Part shown: piece by piece, positions 1 to 11,304 of the stretch
Layout: every line of letters begins with the position of its first letter
Position numbering within the stretch: position 1 is the first letter of the stretch
Assembly: GCA_022578965.1 (NCBI GenBank)
Contig: MU400822.1
Span: forward strand, 1-35,255
Direction: 5' to 3'
From: Xylaria sp. FL1777
Lineage: Eukaryota; Ascomycota; Sordariomycetes; Xylariales; Xylariaceae
DNA length: 35,255 bases
Program-made: the position numbers and the translations under genes
Notes under the pieces: model-generated
What the model saw: the letters and a program-made list of their open reading frames with translations, nothing else
The model's database searches: none
What the model was told of the DNA's origin: nothing

Positions 1-555
1 TAAAAAAATTACTATTATTAATATATATTAAAATATATTAAAAAATAGTTTAAATTAAACTTAATATAATTTTTGTTTTTTTTTTAAGCTTTTAGTAAAT
101 TAAAAAAAGTAGTAATAGCATGTTTTTTACTTTTTTTTAAAGCTAAAAAAATAAATCTTTTATAATAAAAAGCAAATTAAATTAAAGTTAAAAATAATAA
201 TATAACAATTATGTTGCTTTATTTAAATAAGTTATTTTTTTTTGCTTTTAATATAACTTAAATCTAAAAATTAACTTTATTAAAAGCTATTATTAAAAAA
301 AACACTTTTTAAGTAAAAAATATAAACTTGCTTAATACTAAAAAATAAATAAAATTTAAACAAAGTTTTATTATAAAACGTTATAGCTTAGCTAAAGTAA
401 TTTATTTAAAAATAAAATTTGTTTTTATAAATTAAAATAAAAATATTGTTTATTGTTTAAAAGTTTAAAATAGCTAAAAAACCTTAGTGCAACTAAAAAA
501 TAATATAGTTTTTAATAGTTGCTAAAGCAAGGTTTTATTTATATAAAAAAAGGTT

Positions 556-803
556 AAAAGCTGCAATAAAAATTCTAGTTATGCTAGTTGTTAAAACTTG
601 CGCTTTATTTAGAACTAATGCTGCTTTTTCTGCTTTAAAAACATAAAAGCTGCAATAAATAAAAGCTACAATAAATAAAAGCTGCAGTAAATAAAAGCTA
701 CAGTAAATAAATAAAAGCTATAATAAATAAAAGTTGTATTAAAAATTTTAATTATATTAGTTTTTAAAACTTATGTTTTATTTAAAACTAATGCTGCTTT
801 TTT
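556..803. repeat. Pair of 75-bp direct repeats differing mostly by transitions
   Basis: Bases 556-630 align without gaps to 729-803 (offset 173). I count 13 differences: seven C-to-T, four G-to-A and two transversions (566 and 590). In all 11 transitions the left copy has C or G and the right copy has T or A. This strong directional bias fits cytosine-deamination-type mutation such as RIP. Only some changed sites are in CpA context, which could mean that CpA sites were already exhausted. Confidence 0.7.
643..738. repeat. Short tandem repeat, about six copies of a 16-bp unit
   Basis: The unit ATAAAAGCTGCAATAA recurs about six times with small changes (GCTGC/GCTAC, CAATAA/CAGTAA). It fills the space between the two members of the longer direct repeat. 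The last copies are the most AT-shifted (GCTATAAT, GTTGTATT), in line with progressive C-to-T change. Confidence 0.75.
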
Positions 804-1667
804 TTATTATACGTTATATTTTTATTTTTTAAACTTTTAAATTATTTATATGTTTTTTTTATGTTTTAAATTATTTTAAAAATTTAATTTTTTAAATTGT
901 TTTAAAAATTTAATTTTGTGCGCTTATTTATAGCTAACTAAAGCGCTTAAAATTGCAAAATACATAATTAACTTTTTTTGGAAAAACTAATTGCATTAAG
1001 CTATTACGTTTTCTTTTTCTTTTTGTTTTTAATTTTTTATTCTATTGTTTTACTTTGTTTTATTTATTACAACGTTAACGTAAGGTTTTCTTTTTTATTA
1101 CTTCGTAATGCAAAAAACCTTTGGCTATATAATTATATTTTAAAAAGCTTAAATATTACTTTTAAAAGTTTTAAATAATAAAAGCTATAAATAATAAAGC
1201 AAGCATTAAAATAACTTTACTAAAAATTAAAAAATCTTTTAATTAATTATAGCTTATTAATTTAATAATAATATTACTGTTTTTTAGTTTAAATTAATGT
1301 TATTTTTAAGTTATATTTAGCTAGTTTTAAATAAAATCTAAGTTTTAATAAATAGCAAAGCTATAATTAAAAAGTTTTTAATTAGTAGTTTTAAAGCTTA
1401 ACAAAAAAGATTTTTAGATTTAAAAATAGCTAATTAAAGTTATATTAAACCGTTTTAATAAACAAAAACGCTAAAACAATTATTAACTACTATATTATAA
1501 ATAGCAAAAGCACTAACAAAAGGCAAAAAGCATACTAGCATTAAATAAAGCTTAATATATTATATATTTTGTAATAGTTAAAACCTGAAAGTGTGATAAG
1601 ACTAGCTAAATGGCTAGCCGAAGGTCTGGCCTACGAAGTGGTGGGCTATAGTACACATATTGTGGGG

Positions 1668-4543
1668 CTATGGGCTAGGTGCTAGGTCATGTGACCTGAC
1701 AATATCCCAGGTCTGGATAGTTCTATATTCTAACCCCAATGCAATCAAACGACCGTTAGGTAATATGGCGATAGATGCAATCCCGTTGCTATCGCCTTTG
1801 AGTGTCTGGATGCAAAAGCCTGTCGCTATATCCCAGATCCTAATAGTTGCATCACTTGATCCCGATGCAAGCCAGCGGCCATCGGGTGATATGGCAATCG
1901 ATGGGATCCCGCTACTATGGCCTTCGAGTGTCTGGATGCAGGAATTCCAAGTCTCTGCCATAGCTGGAGCTTTGGAAATCCAGGCCGACATCTCCTTTTG
2001 AAATCCCTGTCGAACCAGGCTCTTCTGTGGAGCGAAAGAGATAGCAGAGCAGTAGAGTTGTAATGGGTGCAGGGTTATAATATGGATGCAGCTCCTGATG
2101 AATCGATTAGCATCATGGAGAAAGCTGTCCATGCTTGTCCCCGGCTAATAGATTAGTATGTATATATAGGATAAGTGTTTAAGCGTCTCCTTACCTGGCA
2201 TCGTTCTCGTAAGTCTTGTATCATACTAATGCTATTATGTATATTTCCCATAAGGCATAATGCTTCAAGCCAATGAAGGAAGTGCATGTGTAAGAATGTG
2301 TAGGCTTGGTCGTTATTTTGTACAAATACACCTCCATGCTTCAGGTGATGAACCCAGTACAAACAAGCATACCGCACCTCAGAAGAGAGGCATCTGTTTA
2401 TAGTTTCGCGATCGACCTGAGACAGACATACGCCCGGATTCCAGAGGCGGCAAATGTCTTTTTTGAGGGCTTGATTGGTAGACAACAACTGGATACACTG
2501 GGTTGCAAGCTTCTTGTGGATAATTTGTTCATTAATCCAGAACTCATGAGTGTCCTGCCTCGATGAATCTAAAAGGAAGTCGCGAAAGGATAGGTGAAAA
2601 GTTCTAATGGGAGCATCCGTCGTAGAAGGAATAGCAAGTACAGAATGGAGTAGTTTAAGCTGGTTGTCTATATCAGATAGAGAAATGTCTAAGATTCGAG
2701 ACAGGGCGCGGGCGGAGAGAGGTTCGGCAAGAATTATAATAGTGCCAACGATATCCCGGAATCCATCCAGAAGGCGTTGTTTATTTACACCAGTCTGTCC
2801 GGATACAAGCTGATTTAGGACTGGTAAATACGTGCTATCAAGCTGGTCTGAGGTACGAGCCGTCGCGTGGTAGTCCAAAAGCTTCTGTAACTGATCCGCT
2901 GGGTTGAATCTAGTGGGGTCTAGGAAACGACATATGGTGGCGGCAATAATAAAGAGTGGGTAGGCCTTACGGACTAGGGTATCGATATGTTGACGAGGCC
3001 AATTTGGCGGGAGTTGTACGTCCTCGAAACTGCTAGCATGATATTCCTCATGGATCTTCGTTAGTTCGAACTCGAAGAAAACACGAAGGTCGTGTGTAAT
3101 GATTTGCTGTGGTATCTGGTGGAGAACTAGATCCTGATAGCCGCCTTGGACTTTTTGAAAGCCAAGACGGATGGGTAATTCTGGCCGACTTGTCAAGAAC
3201 GTTCTTAAACGTACGTACGGAATCGTCTTGATCTGGGATAAGAGATGGACGATGGCTCTAATGTCTATATCTTTGTCACACTCGTCAAGAGCATCAATAA
3301 CGATGACAAGGGTCTGTGGGACGCGCACGTTGGTAAGGGGGTGTAGAATCAGCTTCTTAAACTGCAGCGATAATGCCTTACTACAGATGTCAGGATCAAT
3401 ATCGATCGCAGTCTGGATCTGCTGTGCAACGTGAGGCACCTTTGCAGCGAGCTGTGCGGCGAGGGTGGTGAATAGCCGATCAGCGTGCCCTCGCCCAACC
3501 TCCCCTCTCTTAAAAAAGAAACTTGCGCCAAGGAGGCCACGGTCGTGGAATTGCTGCGCAACTGTGCGGGAAATAGTAGATTTCCCAGTACCGGCAATGC
3601 CGTTCAGCCAAAATAGAGCCTTCCCACCAGGGTCTACTGCCCAGCTTGCGATCTGGCAGAGAAGGTCAACTCGTGTGCCGGGATAGCAGCGTGCGTTGTG
3701 CTCCTCCGAGCGAGAGTCGAACGCTGCCCCTTCTGCGACTGGCATCAGTGGAAGCTTGGTAGCCTGGCTGACCTCCCTTCGCAATCGCCCAGACGCCTTT
3801 TCATACCCCTCGCCGTAGAGAAGTGGCATTTGGACGTCGAAGATGCCCAGCATCGCGTAGGCCTTGTCTTCTTTGAGCGTTGTCTCTCGGTGGTCCATCC
3901 AAGAGAATCTTTCCCACACGCTAAAGTCGGATAGCGGGCAGTTTTGCAACGCTTCAACGGGGATACCTGTTGTATCGCAAATAATCTGCTCGAGGGAGCT
4001 CTTATTCCCAAGCAGCGTCTGTTCTCTTGAGAAGAACTCGACTGATGTTGGCGCAAGCAGCTCCTGGAGTGTCCAACCGCGAGTGAACCAAAGGCTCTTT
4101 CGAAATGCCGAATGCCAGGGCGGCTCAATGGGATCTGCTGTGTCGACATGTCGTTGTCTCTCCTCGGGCGGCGCTTCTGAAGGTTCGATAGACTGGGCCG
4201 TGGGATAGGATACGTCACCAAGATAGACATAGCACCGGTCTGCATCGTGGTACCAGCGGAACATGCTAATGATAGCGGCTTGAAGCTCAACGGCGTTTCT
4301 CTTGTCGATGCAACAAGTATCAACCCAAAAATGGGATAACCCATCGCGTCTCGCTTGCTCGCTGCAGAAGCGAATCTTGTGATAGCTAGACTTGCTCGCG
4401 CCGGTGCCGTCGCAGAGCTCTTTTAAGGTGACCTCATCGGGGCCCCATCTGTGGGAAAGGATCGCATAGGGAGGAATGTCTGAAAAGAGGTCTTCGGTCA
4501 GGCAAATGTCCCCGGTGACATGGTCGCAGTGCAATAGACGCAT
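1668..4543 (-). CDS. HET-NACHT-WD40 protein (HNWD / HET-D/E-like NLR receptor), WD domain cut short
   Basis: The model has two exons, 4543-2195 and 2144-1668, separated by a 50-nt intron with donor CAG|GTAAGG and acceptor CTATTAG. Both exons are in phase 0 and give 941 aa. The HET domain shows AILSHRWG (27-34), WVDTCCIDK (73-81) and WFTRGWTLQELLAP (152-165), followed by KAYAMLGIFD and LLYGEG. The NACHT NTPase has a Walker A GIAGTGKST (315-323) and a Walker B VIVIDALDEC (about 413-422). The C-terminus has two 42-residue WD repeats with a DNA period of 126 bp. In this family HET triggers cell death, NACHT oligomerises and WD40 senses the ligand, as in Podospora vegetative incompatibility. Family members usually carry many near-identical WD repeats; here there are two, the second with degenerate core residues, and the stop lies about 85 bp from the AT-rich block. 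It may be a decayed or truncated allele. Family assignment is firm; functionality is doubtful. Confidence 0.9.
1723..1948 (-). repeat. Two 126-bp WD40-encoding repeats
   Basis: The two C-terminal WD units of the HET-NACHT gene repeat with a 126-bp (42-codon) period; the shared GAGTGTCTGGATGCA anchor occurs at 1800 and again at 1926. By eye they are roughly three-quarters identical. The upstream unit (protein order) keeps the canonical SPDGRWLASGS...IRIWD. The last unit has LPNGRLIALGL...IQTWD and looks eroded. Confidence 0.7.
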
Positions 4544-5364
4544 GATTCCAACCGTCTTCGAAACTGTTGATTCACACAGCGAGAGTGATCGATGGGAAGG
4601 TGGTCACGACATTTCGTCTACGGCTGGAGGTCACGCCGTGCTTGCTTGCCCTCGCGATGTGGTCAACTGGGCGGGGTTAGGTCACAAGATTAGAAGCAGG
4701 CAAGCAGGTAACTGTGTGTATGGTACACCTAACAACGGTCTGCCTTGTCAACAGAAAGTACAGAAAGTACTCAGGTACACATTTTCAACCACTGTCTGTT
4801 ATTCTGTGCTATTGTAGGTACTTAGACATGTCATCAGCCTATCGTCTTCGAATTCTTAGCGAATGGGTTTTTACCTATTGGTATCTATAGATACACTTCA
4901 GGCTCGGCACTTGTTATCTTAATCCTATCTATAGACAAAGTAGAAAGACGCCTGGGTACTAATTGTTAGATGGTTCTTTGCTAAGGCTTACCCAAGTCAA
5001 CATCTTTATGAGATGACATTAATCCAGATTAGTTGGAACCAACCTACGATAGGAATTTCTGATACCTCAGCATCCAGTTGGCCGTGGAAATTTATACCTT
5101 ACTAGCCATACTACTAGATCACCTAGGTACTGAAATGGTGCGAAGAAACTATAAGGGATGACTCCGCACCTAGAATACAAGGAGATAGTCTACATCCTAC
5201 GCTTCCTAGCATTGACTGGCCAAATAAATATGGGGAATATAGCTATCAAAGAAAACGCAATCGATTGAAGTCCAATGCTAATAACTACCTATATAAGTAC
5301 CTCTAGTAAGCTTGTTGTTCTAGTGAACATCTATGACTGAGCCAGAACTTTACTCTACTTCAGT

Positions 5365-5380
5365 ACCTACCTAGGTAGGT
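5365..5380. repeat. Perfect 16-bp palindrome
   Basis: ACCTACCTAGGTAGGT equals its own reverse complement. It belongs to the TACCTA/TAGGTA motif group that recurs in the gene-poor parts of this window (near 18068-18090, 18180-18235 and 31540-31590). No function is known to me. Confidence 0.8.
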
Positions 5381-5568
5381 CCGTGACAGCCAACGAATAC
5401 CTAGTATTGTAAGTTTTACTTTCCGAATTCATCTTTAATTATTTTTAGGGTTTTTTTTATCTTCGATCGATTTAGTTGAATTCTTTTATCATTCTAATAG
5501 TTATTGTCAGCTTAACATGAGGTGTGATTATCGTAATTATTCAATTTGTACTATAAGTTAAGATAGTA

Positions 5569-6055
5569 CTATACTCCACATGAAAGTGCCGATGCAGCCC
5601 CTGACGAATTGGCACGGCCTAGCCTATGTATATATATGGTAGCCACAGTGTTAGCACACTGAGTCCACTCCATCACCTCCACAACAACAATACATTCATA
5701 CAATGGTAAAGCCTGACAACATCCCCCAGCATAGACGTAACCTTCATCTACTTTCTCCTCTCTATACATACCAAAAGACATGGCCATCTCTGGAGAAACA
5801 AGGTTAGTAAACCCATGCCAAAAGTAGCTGAGAGTCATATCAGGAGAGTCAGATTCCTCGTAAAGGGGGATCTTGTTTCTGCCCTAGTTATGCTTTGGAA
5901 AATAAGAAGCGGTTATTCATGATTATACACAGAAAGGCGGGCGTGCCTGGTAGGCTCCAGCTACTCACTGTTTTGGCGAACACGTGCGATGATGACTTGA
6001 GATTTGATATCAAATAATACAGCCTTGAGAGCCACGAAAAGGTAAGAGATAGCCA
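5569..6055 (-). other. Possible small-gene remnant (uncertain)
   Basis: On the minus strand, an ATG at about 6055 opens a short frame beginning MAISYLFVALKAVLFDI that runs into a good donor (ACA|GTGAGT). About 100 nt downstream a second frame (5569 to about 5880) reads coding-like, with a CC...C...C cysteine pattern. The obvious donor and acceptor (CATAACTAG) leave the two parts out of phase: exon 1 ends in phase 1 while the downstream frame needs phase 0. So this is either a broken small gene, a wrong model, or chance. The N-terminus is hydrophobic but is not a clear signal peptide. I do not recognise a family. Confidence 0.18.
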
Positions 6056-7793
6056 TAGTACAAGTAGTAAGTCGATTTGGAAAGACTCAAGCTGAACTTT
6101 ACGACTAACTCAGCCGTAAAAGATAAGAGAGCATTTCATAATGAATAAGGCTCAAGATTTGTCAAAGCAGTTAAGGCCTCTTTAGGACAGCAGCGATACA
6201 TCGCTGAAAGTGCTGATTGAATGTAGCCATGGTATGCAAGGATTATATCCAACCAGATCTTTACAACTATGTATGTAAATATACTATAAGTAGGCTATTA
6301 TACTAGTGCTAATTGGATCTAGGGATTTGAACTGTTTCTAAGCAAAGAAATTTATGAATGGTGAATGGGTATATGCATTAGCAGCCTACGTTCTACGGCT
6401 ATAGAATGCAGCTAAGGTCATAGTAAATAGGATTCATAGTACACGAATAGTTAATACCATGCTCCTAGTCCCGGATCTATTTCGCCCGAGACCTGAGGGG
6501 AGACCGAGAGAACTATAAGCACACGCAGCTTTCTCTCTGACGAGGTGGATCTAAAAGGGGTGGAGGGCAAGTCTGTATCGTGCAGGAGAAATCATAATTA
6601 TATCAAAACTTAGCAGGAAAAAAAGTTTCTTGGCCTAGATAAATCATCCCTTTGGGTATGTGATCTTCTGTAAAAGACCCGGTTTATGTGCCGGTTGATG
6701 GAAACGGCCGGAAGGGCGGAGCGGGAAGGGATAGGGGTGAAAGGAAAGGATAGCGGAGAAGATCCTGAGGGTCCCATACGCCGAGCTGTCCCGCATCGAA
6801 GAGTTCATTTGATTATGATTATGGGTTTTGTATGGTGTATTTGATAGATTGAGCTGCCGAGCCTGTTATTGCCAGGCCTACGATAGAGACAGCCACCACT
6901 TCCATTTTCATGTCACGCTACATCTGAACAGCCACATTTCGCCGCATCAGGAGCGGGCGTGCGTAGCATGGTAGTGCTTTGCTATAATAGGATGCTACAA
7001 TTTCTGTGTTTGGAGCAACATAAGTCGGCTATATAGCTGTAACCGGGGTACTAGCGGGGTTTCCATCAGTGTAGCCCGTAGAAATACCTTCTAACCAGCT
7101 GCTATGGCTAAGCGGCCAAGACATGTGTGGTTAGATTAGTTATCAGCGGGACGATGGTATTGGCCCTCATGGTAGAGTACATCGTTGGTTCGGGGGGAGT
7201 GGACTAACGTGTGGAAAATGAGGCTCCGGAGATTTGAATCTACTCTAAATTGTCTCATGGTTAAACCACCTCTGCAATCATCGACCACACATTTTGTTCT
7301 TGGGTTTAGCTTACAGTGCTTCTTCACAAGTTATTGAAGGAAAGCTGATATGGAAGACCACGACCTCCTACCTATAATGTATCTAAGTTTTCTTGACTGA
7401 GGGTGTGTTGCGAATGACCTTCTCTCCTAGATAGAGCAGTTCACTATTGACAGTGGCAGGATACCTCTCGCTCGGAGACAGGCCGAGACAGCAGCCCAGC
7501 ATTCTTCAACACGCTGAGTTTTCGCGTGATCTAGGTTCATCTAGCCGGTCCAGGCCGACGCCACACCGACCGTGTCGACCGCCGCATACTGACCCGGCAT
7601 GCTAAGTAATCAAACTCTATATAGGGGGGCGATTGAACACGAACCTTGGATTTGCAGTGTCGGTGGTGCCGCCGATAGAGTTCTATCACTCAATCATTAC
7701 GCACGAGCACCTGCCCGCTCAAGCATATGACTTATGCACACGCCTGTTATAATGACGCAAAATGCGAAATAGGTTGGCGGAGATGTCTCAAAA

Positions 7794-7817
7794 GTTGAAT
7801 CGTTGAATCGTTGAATC
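7794..7817. repeat. Three tandem copies of an 8-mer
   Basis: The unit GTTGAATC is repeated three times perfectly. It is a short microsatellite-like tract in the gene-poor interval and no function is evident. Confidence 0.85.
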
Positions 7818-8287
7818 GCATTAGAGCGTCTAGTAGCGTGCGCGCGCGCTGTGCACGCTGTGCACACCGGCCATAGCATGATAGCATGCGGGGGCCAGCG
7901 GTTACTCCACGTCAACCACCGACATTCCCACTCATGGTGGACGACATCCCATGACTTCTCCGTCTTCTCCTTCTCCACCGCCAAGATCGCGTCGCACCGG
8001 CCACGAGCAAAACCCACGCGCGTCATTTCTGAGGCCGGGTCCCATGAGCATAGCATGGTGCAGCATCGCCGTATATCTTACCCCGCCACACAAAGACTCA
8101 GCGAGCGTGGTGGCACATTGCTGATGCCACCCCGTTTCGGTGGCCGCTGGACCGAGCAATGCAGGAGGTACTGCCGCTTGATATGAAGCGCAATTCAAAA
8201 GGTCGGTCGGGCCCCTTTCCCTGCTTCCTCCGTCGGTAGTTGAGAGGCGGAGCGAGTGAGCCCGGCAAAGACTGACACCACTCCGCT

Positions 8288-11200
8288 ATGGCAGTTCACA
8301 TCTCACAAGTCTCTTTCGAGCATCATCGAGTTGCCTTGGGCATCGGTGAGGCTAGTCCGCGTATATCATGGCAGTTTGAGGGCCACGCGAGCAACTGGTC
8401 TCAGAGCGGCTACAGCATCGAGGTATCTCGACAGGGCAGGTCCGATGTCTTTGACTTCACCTCACCGGAATCGGTCCTCGTCGACTGGCCGACGGTTGCC
8501 TTGAGCTCCGCTGAGTCGGCCACTGTTCGAGTCAGAGCTTATGGTAGCCACAACGACTTCGACACGGGCTGGTCAAAGCCATTTTCCGTTGAGACGGGTC
8601 TGTTAGAAGACGAGGACTGGTCTGGTGTGCAGATGATTGCTGCGAATAAGACCACAGAGCAGAATGTTCCTCACCAGCCTATCCTGCTACGCAAGGATTT
8701 CTCTATAGATGGCTATATTACATCAGCACGCCTTTACATTTCCGCTTATGGATTGTACGAGGCCTTTATCAATGGACACCGGGTGGGAGACGCTGTGCTC
8801 GCTCCAGGCTGGCAATCTTACAACCACCGGCTTGTTTATGATACATACGACGTCACACGATTACTTAAGCATCGCTCCAACTCTATTGGTATTCATGTTG
8901 GCGAAGGTTGGTATGCCGGCCGTATTGGATTTGACACGGCACGGAATATCTGGGGTGATACCCTGGGCGCCTTTGCTCTGCTGGTAATCACGAGAGCAGA
9001 CGGAAGCAAGGAGATCGTTCCAACCGACTTGACGTGGTCATCTAGTACCGGGGCTATCACAACTTCCGAGATCTACGATGGAGAGTACTACGACTCAGCA
9101 AATGACCAACCCGGCTGGACCACGGCAAATTTCAAGCCGCCCAAAAACGCCAAGTGGATTGGCGTAAAAGCCCTCAAATCCCCCTTGGGCCGACTGACTG
9201 CACCAGATGGACCGCCAATCCGGCGCTTGGAAGAAGTCGAGCTACAAGATGTCATAACCACGCCCTCCGGCGCCACGGTTCTAGACTTCGGGCAGAATCT
9301 TGTCGGCTGGCTCCGCCTCCAAGTGACTGGACCAGCTGGCACCAAGATCAAGATGGTTCACGTAGAGGGTAAGCAAGCACGTATAGCGCTGCAGAGAGCG
9401 ACTAACTAACTACCGTTCCAGTGCTCGAGAACGGGGAGATCGCCACGGCCCCGCTGAGAACAGCTAAGCAAACTGACTACCTTGTCCTCTCCGGCAACGG
9501 CACACGAACATGGGAGCCGACGTTCACGTACCACGGGTTCAGATACGTGCAAGTGGACAATTGGCCCGTTGAACAGACGCCACTCGACAGCAGCTCTATC
9601 AAGGCCATCGTCGTGCATTCGGATATGCAGCGGACCGGCGACTTTGAGACCTCAAACTCGCTTCTGAATAAACTGGTGCAAAACATCCTGTGGAGCTGTA
9701 AGTTTGCCTAATCTCGCTGCGTTGAAACGTAGCTCCCTTGCGTGACTATCTACCTACATGCCTGAATTGTGATGAGAAAACCTGCTGACATTACCTGCCC
9801 CATGATGCAGTGAAGGGGAATTTTATGAGTGTTCCGACTGATTGCCCTCAACGCGACGAGAGATTGGGTTGGACGGTGCGTATTACATCCTCCCGTACCT
9901 CATTCTTTTCGTCTCCTTATCTCGTATGATCTGGAGTATCCATATGGTGACGAACTCGAGGATCTTGACTAACATTTTTCTATCCACGCAGGGGGACGCA
10001 CATGCGTTTTCTCCCACTTCCAATTTCCTGTACGACACGGCGGGATTCTGGAGAGGTTGGTTAAAGGTTAGCCCATTCTTCTGTATAATCGCAAATAGTC
10101 ATGATTACCAGGTATCACTAACATAGCATAGGATGTGGTGTCTGAACAACTCGAAAACAAGAGCAAGTACCTCACTGACTAAACACGTCAAGCTAAGATT
10201 CTAACATCAATTTTTTCAGATATCGTTCCCGTCGTCGTCCCGAATGTCCCGGGTATAGGCCCGGCCTTCCCAGCCGCCGTCTGGGGGGACGTAGTAGTAG
10301 CGAATGCGTGGAACACGTACCAATCCTCAGGAGATCTCAGCGCACTGGCAGCGCAGTACGTCGGAGCCAAAGCCTGGGTCGACAGCGGCATCCCCCGGGG
10401 TCCAGACGGGCTGTGGGACCACACGTACTTCCAGTACGGCGACTGGCTTGATCCCAAGGCACCGAACGATAACCCCGGGGGCGCTACCACTAATTCTGGC
10501 CTGGTAGCCGATGCGTACCTCGTGTACGTCACCGACTTGGTGGCGAAGATGGCCGTGATCCTCGGCTTAGACGACGAGGCCGAGCAGTACGCAACCCAGA
10601 CAACGACGCTGAAGAAAGCGTACCAGGCAGCCTGGATCCACACCAACGGTACAGTGGCGTACGAGACGCAGACAGGCCTCGCGCTATCGCTATACTTCGA
10701 CCTCTTCCCCGAAGGCCAGGACACCGCGGCTGCCAGTCGTCTGCAGAAGATCATCGCGGACAACGACTACCTCGTCGGCACGGGGTTCGCGGGGACGCAT
10801 CTTCTCGGCCTCGCGCTGACGAAGTACGGCCTCACGGACGAGTTTTACAGCATGCTGCTGCAGACCACGGTGCCGTCGTGGCTGTACCAGGTGGTCATGA
10901 ACGGTACGACGACCTGGGAGCGCTGGGACAGTCTGCTGCCCGACGGCACCGTCAACCCGAACATGATGACGTCCTTCAACCACTACGCCTTCGGTTCCGT
11001 CGCCAACTGGATGTTCCGCACCATCGGCGGCCTTGCCCCCGCTGAACCTGGCTGGAAGACCATTCGTGTCGCGCCTGTGCCTGGAGGCGGTCTGACCGCC
11101 GCGAAGACGGCGTATCTTAGTCCCTATGGTAAGGTCTCCACCGACTGGCGGCTCGATGCCGCGGGGTTTCACCTTAGATTGGTGGTCCCGCCAAACGCGA

Positions 11201-11304
11201 GGGCAGAGGTCGTGCTGCCGGGGGGTAATCACGACGTCATTAACGTGGGCAGCGGCTCACACTTGTTTAGAGTCTGGGGATATCAAGGTAGTAGCGGGCA
11301 GTGA
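8288..11304 (+). CDS. Alpha-L-rhamnosidase, glycoside hydrolase family 78
   Basis: Hydrolyses terminal alpha-L-rhamnose from plant glycosides or polysaccharides by an inverting mechanism. Six exons: 8288-9368, 9422-9697, 9811-9875, 9992-10066, 10132-10162 and 10220-11304, giving 870 aa, a normal GH78 length. All joins are in phase and restore conserved blocks. The acidic catalytic block CPQRDERLGWTGDA (residues 464-477) spans the exon 3/4 join; E469 is the likely general acid. A WERWD motif puts the likely general base near E743, followed by the conserved SFNHYAFGSV. The order is N-terminal beta domains, the block near HVEVLENGE...LRTAKQTD, an (alpha/alpha)6 barrel and a C-terminal beta domain. 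Intron 5 (10163-10219) appears to be GC-AG: the canonical GT four bases downstream breaks the frame. The N-terminus MAVHISQVSFEHHR is polar with no signal peptide, so the enzyme is probably intracellular and acts on imported rhamnosides. That location is inferred. Confidence 0.92.

Larger units (their letters stand above)
1..1583. other. AT-rich, gene-free block (RIP-like isochore)
   Basis: This stretch is overwhelmingly A and T, with runs of TTTAA/TAATA and few C or G, and the composition jumps back to normal within a few bases near 1584. It contains no credible coding exon; the only open frame (978-1178) is a Phe/Leu/Tyr-rich artefact of composition. Degenerate direct and tandem repeats are visible inside it (556-630 against 729-803, and 643-738). 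In filamentous ascomycetes such blocks are usually repeats or transposons mutated by RIP. That reading is inference: no transposon protein can be recognised. Confidence 0.75.
4544..8287. other. 3.7 kb gene-poor stretch between divergent genes
   Basis: No convincing full-length gene is present. The interval holds the divergent promoters of the HET-NACHT gene and the rhamnosidase gene, a palindrome at 5365-5380, scattered TACCTA/TAGGTA motifs, a triple 8-mer at 7794-7817, a CG/CA-rich patch near 7840-7868, and one weak gene remnant candidate at 5569-6055. Open frames at 7697-8198 lie on both strands, overlap one another, and have no recognisable domain. Confidence 0.6.

Noticed and set aside
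978..1178. 66-codon open frame in the AT-rich block
   Set aside because: Its Phe/Leu/Tyr/Asn composition is what AT-rich DNA yields by chance. There is no domain and no gene context.
3745..4344. 199-codon minus-strand open frame
   Set aside because: It is an out-of-frame shadow of the HET-NACHT exon, whose own frame carries all the conserved motifs.
7697..8198. Overlapping frames of 88-119 codons on both strands
   Set aside because: They lie on both strands over the same bases in a CG-rich promoter region, have no domain or intron signals, and contradict each other.
10690..11232. 180-codon minus-strand frame
   Set aside because: It is the antisense shadow of the GC-rich last exon of the rhamnosidase.
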